64,000 bases of DNA from Dasyornis broadbenti (lineage: Eukaryota > Chordata > Aves > Passeriformes > Dasyornithidae): the NCBI GenBank assembly GCA_013397935.1, contig VZRN01005002.1, positions 904,853 through 968,852 on the forward strand, read 5' to 3'. Shown in pieces: positions 24,901 to 39,900 of this stretch. The notes under the pieces were generated by a model. That model made no database searches and was not told the DNA's origin. It worked only from the letters and a program-made list of their open reading frames with translations. Position numbers and translations under genes: made by a program. The first letter of the stretch is position 1. Each line of letters begins with the position of its first letter.

Positions 24901-27900
24901 TGCTGTCTTCTGCAGCCATCTATTTGTGCTTCAGCAACACCCAGGAAGCTATTCGTGGACCTGAATCCTGCTGAGGTATATGACAGTTAGTTACCATGTA
25001 TTTATTTTTATTTTATTCTTATTGCCTTCCTCATGTTAAAATTAGAGGAAAAAACCAGTTGAATAAGAGAATGAAGGATAAGGGTATCAGACAGCTAAAT
25101 CTTAAAACGATTTTGTGGTGATCAGAAAGCCAAGTCCCACAGATCTTTCCCCTTCCACTGAAAATTACTACTCCAGCATCATGTTGGCAGAAGGAAATGT
25201 GTGCCTACCTTTCAACCATTGAGATGGTTGAAGTTCTCTGCTTTAAGCTGCCAGTGAAAGTAGCGTTACACTAAGACATGGGACTGCACAAGCAGTGCAG
25301 AGTAACAGACATATGCTCCACACAAATGAGTCTGCTCATTACACCAACATACAAAAGTCTGACAGAGCTTGACTGTCAGGTCCCTAAACTTCCCGTTGTT
25401 GAAAGTGTGGATGAGAGAGATACTAAGCACTGAAGAGCATAGGCAAACCTTTTGTTAACTTCTAAGTTTTTTTTCAGATTGAAACTATAGCTAGGAAGAG
25501 ATAAACAAATGGCAAAACCAGGAAATTCTAAACAGTGCTTTAATTTACCTCTCTAATCTGTTTAAGCCATGCCTCCCTTCCAAGGAATTCCTGATGAAGG
25601 ATTGCAGGAGCAGAATTCAAACTGAAGGCCATGGTGTCACTAGAACTTTCTTTAACAAATGGCTGCAGGTCCGAATGTAGCTGAAAAAGAAGACACACCC
25701 ATTCAGTTCCCAGGAACACCTATCCACCCACTCATCTAATTGAGGTCGATATCCTGATTCTAGATCTACTCACCCACTTCCCACTTTGACACTTGTACTT
25801 TGGTTGCACTTTTACAACTTTGGGGGAGGGATAGAAAGATATTGAAAGCCTTGCAGTGGTGGGAAGATGTGATAAAGAAAAGTATGCAGAGTCCACAAAA
25901 GCACAGATAAAGGACAGCTTGCAGAGCTGGGCAAGCCATGGGACACAGCCAGGCAGGAGAGGGTGGCATGGCAACAAATAGAAAAAATATAAAGGAGAGA
26001 ATGATCCAGTCTTTGGCGGGAAGATGATCGGGTTTTAATCTGTGCAGGGTACTACATTCTACTTTTCAGTACCTAAGGAAGCAGATGCACGATGACCCTC
26101 CTTTTGACATAGCTAGGAGCTTTCTATGAAAATTATGCAATCCTTAATACTCAGCTATGTGTCAATGGTGAATATATTAAGGATGTAACTGCACTAGAAG
26201 TAATTTACTGGTAGAGTTGTACCCAGTAATAGCATATAGTGGCACTTTTGTGGCAGTAAAATTGTGCTTTATAAAACCACTTCCTTCTCCTGCAGGAACT
26301 AGAAACTGCGTAAATCAACTCAGCTGAAGCAGATGGGAGGTCTGTCTGCCTGTCTCAAGCTACATCTAACCTTGTAAGTGCAATACAGCAAAAGCAGATC
26401 TGTGTTTCCTCTGGACTAACTCTAGCTGCAGAGTGAAACTCTTCTAGTGGAGGTCAGAGACCTCCAGGAAATCCTGTGTAGAGTTGTAGGCTGCTCCTGT
26501 CCCGATAGGGTGACCTCCCTCCTTATCTTCTAGCTGCCCTCTAGGCAAGTTCCCTCCACAGCAGGTTATTCAAAAGCGATATGCCTCAGCCCATGCTGCT
26601 GCAGACAGATGAGCCTCACAGTACAGATCTCTGATCCAACACATTATGTACAGACTGGGGAATGAGAGACTGGAAAGCAGCATTGTGGAAAGGGACCTGG
26701 GGGTCCTGGTCAGTGGCAAGTTGAACATGAGTCAGCATTGCCCTGGCAGCCAGGAGGGACACCCCTGTCCTGGGGGCATCAGGCACAGCATCACCAGCTG
26801 GGCAAGGGAGGGGATTGTCCTGCTCTGCTCTGCACTGGGGCAGCCTCACTTCAAGCGCTGGGGGCAGTTTTGGGGGCCACAATATAAAAAAGACATTAAG
26901 CTACTGGAGAGTGTCCAAGGGAAGGCTATGATGATGGTGAAGGGTCTTGAGGGGAAACCGTATGAGGAGCAGCTGAGGTGACTTGGTCTGTTCAGCCTGG
27001 AGAAGAGGAGACTGAGAGGAGACCTTACTGCAGTCTGCAGCTTCCTCATGAGGGGAAGAGGAGGGACAGACACTGATGTCTTCTCTCTGGTGACCAGTGA
27101 CAGAACCTGGGGAAATAGCCTCAAGTTGTGCTGGGGAGGTTTAGGCTGGATATCAGGAAAAGGTTCTTCACCCAGAGGGTGGGTTGGGCACTGGATCAGG
27201 CTCCCCAGGGAAGTGGTCACAGCACCAAGCCTGACAGAGTTCAGGAAGCATTTGGACAATATTCTCAGACACATGGTGTGACTCTTGGGGATGTCCTGTG
27301 CAGGGCTGGGAGTTGGACTCGATGATCCCTGTGGGTCCCTTCCAACTCAACTTATTCTATGACATGCTTCCTCCTGCAACTCCTGTTAATGGGACAGTAG
27401 ATTTAGGAAGAATGTAGGAAGCAGAGAAGGTAAAGTTTTAAGCTGCTGCAGAAAGATGTGCTAGAGGGACGTTTGACAGAGCCTTGAATGTAATAAGCTG
27501 TGTTACCAGGAGTGTGATTTTGCCAGTTCGCAAGCACTTCTCATACCAGCAGTTTCTGCAAACATCATCACACCACAGAGCAGTCAGATCTCTCAACACT
27601 CACGTGCTGGCTAAAGTCTACAGCATAAGTCATGCAGTATATGACAGAGCTCACGAGCAACACATCTTACAAGCCTTTCTATATTTAAGCTCCCAGAACA
27701 AAAGGAAAAGGTGTACCTTATGACTCATAGACATATGCTTCCCATACTGGAATGCCATGTCCTGGATCTCAACGCTGTGCTTTGCTAGCTCCATTGCAGC
27801 CTGGCAGCTCTTCGCCAGCAAGGCACTGTGTGACAGGAAAACCTGCTCCTTCCACCTAGATATGCCAATATCATCTGTGAGACAGTTCTCCTGAAAATGA

Positions 27901-30900
27901 AACAAAGGCTAACATGAAAACACCAAAACTGCACATGTGTCAGCTCACAGAAGTTAATAGTGTGGCACAGGTGAGTGGCACAAGTGAGTAACGTAGTGAG
28001 TAACAAACAAAAGTCTGGGAGCCATGGTGCCAAATCGATTCTTTTGGGGATGAATAAAGATATATCAGAATAAATATACTGGCAGCTTCAAACAAAAATC
28101 TTTTACATTTTCTTCTCAAAAAGTACAATGCAAAGTATGTAGAGCTGTCAACAGATTAAATATAAAACTTTTTTTAAATGACTCTATCATCACACTGAAC
28201 ATTAACAGCAAACTATAACCCTTGTGAGGGACTGGGGAGGAAAAGAACCCCACAGCCAAAACTCCCAAACAAGCTCAAAAAGCAAAACCCCCAGAGTACA
28301 CCTGCACTTCAGCCCCTTCCCAGTTACCAAGAACCAACAATCCCAAATGAACTTGAGAAGTCCTTACAATTTCTCCTCTGCAGTCAAGAAAAAAACTAAT
28401 TATAAAAGGTGTTAAAAATCCTTATAGACTGCATTGAAAAAATGAAGGGCTGTGACGGATGACTTGTATCTCTTCTAGTCCCATATTAAGGATGAGGAAT
28501 GACTGAAATTATTAAAAAAATAAAAAAGTTGCAATTTAGAAGTGTCAGGGATTAACTTTCTCAGGGGCTGATAGACATCTCAGTGATGCCTTTGTTGAAC
28601 TTTACCACCTTGACTGTAAGGTCAGAGATGCTCAACCTGTCTCAAAATCTTTTGTATCCAAAGTATTATTTGGATTACTTTCCACAGTGCTTTAATTAAC
28701 ACAAATCAAATACTTTCTCCCAAAATCCAAATTCAGCTGTCATTCCTTTCCCTCATAAGGTGTTAATATGCCACTAATTCACTCATGTCTTCAAAGTTAG
28801 ACATTACTTTAATCTGTCTCATATACTGTCATGCCTTTAGGTACTTTATAAGGAGGGCAAGAATAAAAAACCCAGAAAAGATCACAGCTGTTTTGTTTAG
28901 AAAAAAAATAAAATCAGTAACAAGAAGCTACAGAAAAAATTAAAGCACAAAAATGTTTAAAATTTCATGATTTCTCAGTTCAGCTAAATCTGTAACATAC
29001 AGTAAGCCAAAAGGTATTCTTTAAAAGAGTAATATAAAAATTTCTCGTATACAACAAACCTTTTCCCTCAAAGTGATGTCAATTAAATTACTTAGAAATG
29101 AGCAAGAAGTAATTCTGTGTGACCCTATAGTTTTCTAGCAAGGTATTATCTGTCATGAAATCAGTAACAAATGAAATAGAATCCATCCGTTCAGCTCTAA
29201 TTTTCCTCCCTTATGGATATCACCCAGAAGTGCTGTGTTACAAGGGAGAGGATAATTTGAGACTAATGGAAAAAGTAGGAGAATTCTGCAATGCCAAGTA
29301 ACACAGAGCTGTATCAAAATGCCTTTGCTTTCAGACATACTATTAAGTTATACAAGGAAAGTGAAGAACAGAGAAACCACATGTTTGCTATTATGCATAT
29401 GACAACTTACAAAGTCAAACCTAAACTTTCCTCTGTTTCAGTATTTTTGTTTTAATATCTTAACTCAGCCCAGAGCATGTACAAATTCCCATGACTGGCA
29501 AAATGTCAAAATGAGCATTTAATTCAAGTAGTTTCCCATATATCAAGTCTCTTTTTTTTCCACTCAGATATAGGTCAATTTATTTTAAATTTAAAATCAG
29601 GAGCTGTTGGAAGACGAAATACAATCTTTTCCTTAACAACCAATCTGCTCAGTGAAAAAGCAGTATTTACTAAAATTTGCTGGATGATATTGAAAATTGG
29701 CAGCGATTTTTATAATTATTTATTTAACATCCAAAGGAGAAAAAAACACTCTAGAAAGGTATCCTGAAACAATTTTGAAATAAAGAAATCTTTCAGAAGA
29801 CCCATAAGTTGAAAATATTTCCTTTCTGGAGCCTCTCAGCAGCAGGAGAAATGCAGACATTATCCAGTATCAGCTGAAGGAACTGAAGAAGCTTAAACCG
29901 TCATTGCGGCTCAATGCATACAAGAAAATGAAGTTTGTGAGTTGTTACAAAATTATATTCTTAAACAAGTTTGAATTTTGTGAACAAGATTGAAAATGAT
30001 GGCAGAAAAAGTTACTGTCCACTACATGAACATTATGTAAAAGTGTCAAGCACCTAAAATGAGCACTTAACTTCAAAAAACCCAGAAGAATTGAACATGT
30101 ATTTAAAGATACAGTATTGAAATCTTAAAAACATAAGTACTGTAAATCTCTGGATCACAGAAACAAGGCAGTTGTAAAGAGGCATTATGTCCATATGGAT
30201 GTGCTTTAGCATAGGAACTTGCGTGCCAGAATATATCTGATTTTAATCACAGAACATCTGACCACATACCCCTAAAGCCTCTGCTGCTTAAGACAGAGGC
30301 AGACACATCCTTTCTACAGCAAAATTTTCCAACAATGCCATTTTTCCCCAAGCTTAACTCTCATGTTGTACGTAGAGTGACTGCCAACCACACTACAATC
30401 TTACAAGGGTATGTAGGACAAGATCTAAACACTATTTTAAAAACATCAAGGGAAAACCCAAACTAGTTCGAGATTGCAAAGGCTATAAAATCTGACATCA
30501 TGACAGCTCTTATTAATTTCAGATAACTTTTCACTGCTTTGTAAGCTTTATTTTGTTTGGTCAGCAGTGGGTATAGAAATGGACATTATCTGGCTCAGAA
30601 GACTCCTAAGACTTTCATATAAAAACCTCTCTAAGCTCAAATTAATTCTAGTTGTAGTTGACAGTGCTCAGACATTGATAAACTAACGCCTGTGGAGCGA
30701 CCTCATTCACAAGTTCTGTCACCAAGAAATGGGTGTGGATCACAAGCACCCCTGATGCTGTCAGGGTGGCAGGAGGTGGTGGGTGAAGAGAGCTGAACCT
30801 CTCACCATCACTGGAAGAAAACAGTCAATTCCAGATATAGTTTGCATAATGTCATCATGAGAGTAGAGAGAAAATATCCAAATCCAGCTCTGTGGATCAC

Positions 30901-33900
30901 CATTTCCAATGGGAAATGAAGAACAGCTGAGGGTGCTCCCATTTTACTATTGGCAAGGTCAGTTACCGCTGTGTTAGAAATTGTCCATTTGAGATTTTTT
31001 AAAAATTAAGCTACTTCCATAAATTTAAACTACGTTTAAAACAATCATCTCAGGAAACACAAAGCTTTTAGAAAATTAGGTTGTGGGACAAAATATGCAA
31101 TCATAACCATCAGAAAGGGCAGCTCTCAATGATAGTACCAACGGCCCCCAGCACAAAAGCAACACTTACTATAACTCAGTTTGATTTATCACACCAAAGA
31201 AGATTCCTGAATGTGGTTCAGCCAAACACACATTAAGGAAATATGAATGAAAAACGTGTCTTAAAAGTGCACAAACCTATTTGCAAAACCAAGAAGGTGC
31301 AGAAGTCAGAGACTTTAAACTTAAGCTATAGTTTGTAAGGGAGCCCTTAATATATTTCCATATCATGGCAGCTCTTTCTTAACCATCTGCTGTTGCATAA
31401 AATGATCCAAATGTCTGAATCACTTATACCAAACATTAGTTCAGTTCTCAATGGGCAAATAATCCACAGAAACACACAGAAATAATTTTACATTGCATAT
31501 TCAAGTTTTAAATTAGGTAGTTCAAGAACTTCTATTTTACATAAATAAAATCCAATGCAACTATGAATCACTACCAGCAGCAAGACCCTGCAAAACATCT
31601 CACACATGGTTCACATAAGCTTTCAGCAGATGTATTCATGCTTGCTGAACATGACAGGGCATGTTTTATTGGTCTTTTAATACCCATCTTCACTGCTTTT
31701 GGAGGAACAAGGGTGTCTGCAAATGGGTCAATAAAGCAAGCTACTGACTACTTTTATCATGACACTGTAAAAAAAACAACACATGGTTTGAAAAAAGAAG
31801 TCTGTAAACTTATCATAAAGATAAATATCTCTTCACATCTGTTACTTCTAAATCTCTCTGGAAAAACTTAGTATTTAAAAGAGCAAAAGCAATAAATAAA
31901 TAACATTGGCCTTCTTTCTAGCTATGCTTTTTTCCCCCAACACATTTTCCTATTATTTTCACAGATGCTCTTTACTCAAATTCCATATTTTATGCTTTCC
32001 TTTTGTCTTGCAACAGAAGCATTTGTTTAAACAATGTGAAAGCTCTGAATCTGCTGCCCTGCTAAAAGGTGGTTTACATGACACAAAATATATTTAATTT
32101 ACCTCCTATAGTAAAATTATAAATAAATCCCTTACTTATAATACAGACTCATAGCAGTCCAATTGATGGACACATGCAGTATTCCAAAACATTATTCCTC
32201 AAAGCAGGGCCAGGGATCAAACAACAAAGAAGTATTGGTACAATGCACTGCATGTAGCCCAGAATATAAATTTATTTTCGTTAAAAACCTCTACACCAGT
32301 CTAAAAGAATACTATTTGATACAATGAATACTTGTTACTAATGCATTTATTTTTTAAACTTGTTTTACATATTAGTTATGTACAACTTTCATACAATTGC
32401 ATCAAAAATTTCTAACAGCTCTTCTGGCCATCAGTAGAATATGTTGGGAATGGTCCTGTCTTACATAATAGCTCTATTCTGACACAATCATGAGCTTTGC
32501 TAATGCACATTTATCATCAGCTAGATATTCTGGAGACGAGGAAAAAACGTCAAAACCCAACCAAGAGAGTTCCCATCAAAGTCCCTCATGCTTTAAGATT
32601 ACAAGAACATTCTGGAAAGTAAAGCATATAAACTGAAAAAGATAAAACCAATACACTCAAGTCCCTCTCTTCATTCTACCATTTGACCTCGAGCTTCCTT
32701 GTATCTCTTGCCCATTTTCAGTGAACTGACAGGAATATTAAAGTAACCCCCATTAGTATTTGTTAAATGATTTGGAATACTAAAACAGAGGGGGCTTATA
32801 AGTATGCCAGTATTCTCTGAGTTAGTAAACATTCTAGAAGCCTTCAACCTCCTGAAAGCTGGAAAGAGAGACTCAGACCAATGGGTTTTTTCTGTTGAAA
32901 ATAGATACCACAATCACAACTGAAGGCCAGACTCGACAACTTTCACCTTTGCACTCACTGAGGCAAAATTTTTACTCCCAAATTAGACCTAAATTTAGCA
33001 AAGGCAGATGGGAACTGGGAAGAATGTCCTTTACTCACAGAATTTTGGGCTGAGAGGGGATTTAGCACACAAAGGTGCAATAGTTTATCATACCACCCCT
33101 TGCAGCTCCAACTTACAGTCCAATATATTAGCTTAATATTGCTAATGCAATATCTTAAACCACTGCAGCTGTTTGTTACTTTAAACATGAGTGACAAGCA
33201 TTAACCTTCTGGCTGTGTCAAAGCCTACGTTTTGTAGTTTGGATTGTCACTTCATACAATGATGAAAAGTTAAATATTAGCTTTTTCTTTCCTGGTTTCA
33301 CACAGATCTAATGACTTACCTATGCAGAAAAGATGAAGAATGATCAAACAGAATGTACTAAAATGAGACAGCTGTAGGATTGCACGTGGTTGTGCAGAGG
33401 TAAAAAAAAAAGTGGTAATGGAGCTGTCAAATAATTATATCTATTATATGTATTCAGGAGTAAATCAGGTCAGTCTTGTTAGGTCCTTCAAATGATTCCT
33501 TCAACTTTTCTACTGGATCATCCCAATGAAGAAGACAGAAACTATAATTTTTTGTAAACATGAATTTAGGGTTTCAGAGAAGAAAGGTTAACTTTGCAGA
33601 GATATTTTTGTAGTTTTGTCTGCCATTCAGGTGAACATTCAGCAAAGCTCAAAACAACTTGGTGCTAAGTTAGTTTTTTTAATGGTACTAAAAACTTTGA
33701 AACAACTGCATTAAGGACATTTAACATATGAAGTACAGTTTTCCTGCCTTGGGGGGAAAAAAAAACCAAGGTGAGAAGATACCCTTCTGCTTTTCCAAAT
33801 TTAAGACATTGCCAGCAATGAAAATGCCATTACTAACACCCCTATGCCCTATTCCTAAAAAGAAAAAAAGTTTGACATTTGAAATTTAGTTGCCAGCAGA

Positions 33901-36900
33901 TTAAAGCATTTGTCTTACCTCTGGGAAATGTAGTTCACAATTTCATTTTAATCAAACTGCAATTAGGGAAGGAGGGAAGATGTATAAAGGACACAAATAA
34001 GATAGACCAACAACTGACCTAGTCTATTTGCCAGTCTTTGCTAAAGAGATGTTCAGGACATGAATGAGACACTGCCCTGGCAAAACAGTGTGAGGACAGA
34101 AGCAGGGATACATCTCAGTACAACATGGAACTAAATTTCTCAGAGAGCAAGACAGAAAAAATTAAAGCAGATGCCACCCCTTGTTGTAGGTCTCATCAGA
34201 AGCCACACATTACCCATTATAAAGACTAAACTACAGACACTGTCATGGAAATGTCTCTATTACGCCACCACACTAATTGTGTTTTAAGTTAAATGGGTTC
34301 CCCTTAGGAAGGGTACAGTGTACTTTCAACTCTCCTTAGACAGAAATAGTCTCTGAAACAAAATAAGTCTTTGCTACTTGTAATTGGGCCAGGGCAGGGT
34401 AAATGTCACGCAGCTGTGCCTAGTTTATCTCACACTTCCCCTTGCAATCCACGCATATGGAGGGCTTCAGTAAGGCAATAGAAAAAGAATGACTAAGAAA
34501 GAAAAGATCTTCTGCAGGGGCAGGAACCCCAAAGAGTCCATAAGATTTCTCATTTATACAGGGTCCATGGTTACAATAAAATGCAGTTTCATTGCTGACA
34601 TAAACATGCAGAGCTTTACTTCTGCACAAGAAAAGGTAGAAAATAGATGGGTGTTTTTAAAATATACCTGTGATCTATTTGTATTTAGAAACCTGCTGGA
34701 ATATGGAAAACAAAATTTTAACCATTCTTTGAAAATTCTCAAGGATGTCATCTATTTTAACATATAACCCTGAGCACAGCCCTTGGGAGCAACACTGAAG
34801 GCTGAAGTCAGTTTATCCACAGGGTAAACACAGCAGGTGCAGAAGCACCACCAATTTCCCAACGTTGCCATCCTGCCACGCTTCCACTCAGGATCCACAC
34901 CTGAGAGGTGCCAGAGGACACTCCATGCATGCTGTCTTCTCTGTGCATCCCAGAGAGCCGTGGGCCCCAGGCAGCTCCTCAGTGTGCCATTAGCACTGTC
35001 CTGCTGGAGGCTCTCATTCAGCTCAGCAGTGTGATCATTCCCATCCTAACTGGTTTCAATCAAAATGAGAGGGATACACTTCAGCAAGGTTAGTTTGAGT
35101 GATGTATCTTTGCTGCTGCAGAGCAGGAGAGAGTGTTGAAGGGAGCAGCACCCTCCAGAACACAGCACTGTTCTCCAGTGGCACTCTCCACTTGCCTACT
35201 GTGGTTTGGTTGGAGCAGAGGCATCAGGGCAGGCATCTACTGTAGCAACAACCCACGAGAATAGGCTTTACTGTGGTATTAATTTTGCTACATACGACAA
35301 CACAGCAGTAGTAAAACAGAGCTGCAATTTCAGTATACAACACTTGCTGAACCATAAGATTCAGGTCTCCAAGGCACATGAGATAACGCCACTAGAAGTG
35401 AATCTATGTACCTCAGTGGATTTCAAGATTGATACTCACATATACACAGTGCTCATCAGTGACTGAAAACTTGCTATCATAAAACCTGTAGAGGTCATGG
35501 CAACTTTAAATTAATGCTTTTATTGCATGTGTTAAGACATAGCAATAGTAAATAGTTTTTGGCTCCAACACGCTAGCCTACTTCAAGAACAGTCTCTAGA
35601 AATTTCCTTAAATATTCTAGTAAAGATAAAAATACCTAGATCTAATTTGACCAATTTTCACTACAGTTCTTACCAAACAATAACACAGAATATCTGCAAT
35701 TGCCCTTGAAGAAAAACAAGATTATTTCTTGTGAAATGCTGGCAGCTATTATCTTGGCCCATGATGATTTCTGAAATATATGCACGGTGACTTCTGATGG
35801 AAAAGAACACACTCTTAACATGTTACACTCTTAACGCTTCAGGACAAAAGTCAGAAGAAAGGACACGTAGTAAGTTTGGAAAGAAGCATTTTGTAAACCT
35901 CTTTGGGCTTGGAAACGACAGGTTTGACATGAAGATATTAATGACATTGACAACATTGTACTAAATATCTCTAACAGAATCTTGACTAGGAACCTCTGGA
36001 AGCATTTGGAAAGCCTATAGTAAGATGTGTCTAGAGTTCCTCATAACGACACGATAGTATTTTATTAAGCACTCACAAAAACAAAGCAGTTCCTCCTCAA
36101 GCATTTCTAGAAACTTCCATCAGAGCATACCAGTGTCATAAGGATGTTACTGCTGAAACCCAGTAGGATTAACAACTCTTCCTCCCTCTCCCTCCTTTTA
36201 AACAGGTGAGAAAGTCATCGTATTTACTGTAGTCACACATTAATATCACCAAATGTCTTGGGTACATAAACGTGGTGAAATTCTTACCTCAGATGATTTT
36301 GAGTTTTCATAATATATACCTTGAACTAAGTCACCAATAGCACTTGAAATGAGTTCCACAACCTGTAAAAGAAAAGGAGAAAAAGCCTTACATCTTTAAT
36401 TATCACCAAATTGACTAATAAAGCTCCTGCTATTTCCAGAGAGATAAACCTAACAGAAGGCTAGTTGTGAAAGACTTCAGGATTTACTGAGATATATTCT
36501 GTGATACAACTGTCTCTGCTAAAACCTCTACTACAGTAACTCTTCTATCAAAGTTTTAAGTTAATATAAATGAAAAACAAGACTTGTTTTTCCTAAAGTG
36601 TGAACTATAGAGTGTATTCTCACAAGGACGTTCACAGAACCAATAAATCCCAGTTCATGAATATGAGACAGTACCTCATCTGGGCTTTGTTTTGTTTTGT
36701 TTTTTTCCTGCCAAGTAAATACTTCAAAATACCTCTCCTTGGGAGCTGTTAAAATTCTAATCTTCGTGGCCAATACAGAAAAGTCAGAATCCATAGAAAG
36801 GTAACCTTTCAAATGTGATCATTTGGTATTCAGGTGCCCTGGGAATGCACTGTGGATGTATTTAGTGCATGGCCTGAGGCTCAGCTGTACCACATACACT

Positions 36901-39900
36901 CAAAGTCTGCAACACGGGAATGTTTAAATCAGATTTATCAATCTGTATTATCTTCAGGGTCCAGACTTTTTATTTTATTCAAGCAAAGCCTAAAAATCTG
37001 AACTTAATCCAGAATGTAAAACAAGCAGTCCACGGTCTCCCTGGAACTACTGTACAATTTGAAGTTGTGCACATGAACTGTCTTAATTGAAACAAAATAC
37101 TCAGATTTATTGTAAAATTAAATGCAGGCATTTCAAATAAGCACACCTTAAGGCTACCTCTTTGGTTGCTCACAAAGTTTTAATTTCTTGAATGTTTAAT
37201 TTCCTATGCGTATGAGTCTATATCTGATTCCTCTTTTTGCTTCCTAAAATTCAACGTAGTTCTTATTGAATTAAAAGATTTAGTTTCAATTTTTATCATT
37301 CTTGTAACTGAAGACGAGAAGTCAAATGATAAAAGCCCTAACAGAAAGATATTCTAACATTTAGGCATGCTTTATTTGATAATAAAAACATATTTGTATG
37401 CTAGTTTTGAGTACTAGCAGAAAGGTTGTGTTTTTTTTTTTTTGAACACTGGTTCATATACATATTCATATACACACAGCAAGCGCTAACTTTAGAAATG
37501 GTGCTGATTAAAAGTCATGTTTTTTGTTGCAATGCATATGGGTTAATTTGCAAGACCTACAAAAACAGCCTGAAAAAAAAAAAAAAAATCACATTGCCCT
37601 TTAGGAAACTAGACACTGAAGAAATATTGTAGCAATATGAGCTTTGAAGGAACTGAAAGGACAATGATCCTACAGTGTTACCAGATGTGTTGAGTTATTT
37701 AAGTGGGGAACAGAGAAAATGAGGGGCGGTTTTTTTTTTTTTTTTTAACAACAACCCTCACCCCCTCACCTCCCCCCCACCGCCTTTTTTTTTAAGGTAT
37801 CAGATAAGCCTTATTCCCAAATCCAGGAGGACTGAGTATCGCCAATAGGTCTATGAAAGTCTGTAACTAAATGCCCAGGATCAGATTGTATTACAGTTTA
37901 TACAAGCAACATCCCAAGATTCTTCTGATGGCTAGGACACATAATACAGATCAATCACTCACTCAAAAATGTTATGGTTTGTGAAATGGTCTGAGCTCAG
38001 AGACCTACCCTGGTAATACGAAGAGGAATTTACAAAGACACAGAGTCCTACTCTAAATGTCAAAGTGATAGTATGAACTTTTAACAATGCAGCTGGCTCT
38101 GGATAACTAGACCTTTTCCTCTCTTGCCTGAAACTCTAGACTGAGCAGGACCCTGTTTTGGGGTTTCTTTTTTCCATCTCTCCTCCCTCTTTTTAGTGCA
38201 ACTCTACTCTCAAAGGCAATTTTAACTGACTTAAAATAAGCTTGGTGAAACATTTGTGAACAATTGGACCTCTTCCTCTTGAAGTTTATAAAACATCTTA
38301 GGAGTTACACATGAACTATTTAGAAGAATCCTTATTATATTAAATACCATTTAGTGACATATTGAACACTATACGTTATTGAGAATTTAGTATGAATATT
38401 ACCTCCCTTCTTTCCAAATATACATATAAAGAATACTTTTGAGGTAAACGTAAGGCCATACAGATCACTACCAGGAATGAAATTCCAGTTTCAAGAGCAC
38501 AGTGGGATGCTTGCATGAGGCTCTGTTACCCCACCACCCCTTAATCTGATCTATGAAAAGTGACTCTTGCTTAACATCAGTGGCCTGGGGTCCTGAGCAC
38601 TGGGGAAAGAAATGAGAAACGAGGAAACCAGGCAGTTTTCCTCTGCATCCCAAAACGACAGAGGAAGAAAAATTATTACAGATTCAGTAATATTCATGGA
38701 ATGATACACTGTCTAGCTCTTATGTAGCACTTTTCATCAGAAAATTTGAAAGCAATCCACATCCTCTGTTAAATTTATTCCCTACTGTTTTATATAAGGG
38801 GAAAATTGCAACAGTGAACTGATTTTCCACAAAATCACTCAGCATGCCAGTGTAAGAGCAGAAAACAGCATTCGAGTTGTCTTCATTCTCATTGCTGCCT
38901 TTCTGCCTGACCAGTGCTGACATTTCTGAGACGCAAGTCTGAGGAGCAAGAAAGTTAGATGAAAAATGAAGTGCTCCAAAGTGTTTCTCTTCTCATTTGA
39001 CAGTTGAGCTCCATTTTGAAACGGTTCAGAGATGGGGAAAGAGAAGAAAGGATTACCAGAGTAAGTGCTTGAAAACAGCAGCAAGTCAAAAAAGACTAAA
39101 GGCAGCCTATTCATGACATCTCTTCCCACTGTTTTGCACTCCTTAACTCCTTAATGTTTTTGAGAAGCCTAGCTCCTCATAGGTGCTCAAGACAATCAGC
39201 AGCAACATTACATTGAGAGAAAACAAACTTCCACTCTATTTTTCATTTTCTACTCTGCATCAGCACCTTCCAAAGCACTGTTTTCTGCTCTTCCAGTGTC
39301 CCCAGGACTGGGTATGGCACCGGGGATGACCCATTACTTGCAGGTGACAAATGCATATGCAAGTGATTTTGCAGTCTTTAAACATGTTTTGCAATGTGTT
39401 TAACTCTGCCAGCATTTCCTTTTTTCTTTCCTAAGGAGGAATTACTCTGACACTTTTTGTAGAGATGTGATCTCTTCTGCTTTTAAAAAGTCAACACAAA
39501 GGCCATCAGTTCTAGATGATTACAGAATACAGGGAAAAGAGATGGATTGTTAAAGGCAAAATTTCTCCTACTATCTAGGCGGACTAAGGGTATAACATGA
39601 TGCAAATTCTGGATACAATCATTTGATTGTTCATTCCGCAGCAAGGTAGAACACATGCTCTGACCTCTCCAATTCATTCAAATATGAAATAGTCCAAAAG
39701 ATTGTGCTGTGTTTCAGTTCCAGAAGAGTTCTGTAGGGTTAAAGATCAGAAATTTGGTGAAACTTAAATTACCCTTTTCTGATACGGTAATTTGTTTGTC
39801 AAAAATGTACAGCTTTAACCTTTCAAGGCTCTTTAAATTTACTTTGAGTTAATTACTCAAGCTCAAAATTTCCATATATTACTTGAAGAAATAAATTAAA

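Noticed and set aside
26449..26465. ggaggtc/gacctcc short palindrome
   Set aside because: A 7-bp stem is expected by chance several times in 64 kb.
26846..27274. 142-codon minus-strand frame in intron 5
   Set aside because: It is antisense to the CR1 reverse-transcriptase remnant.
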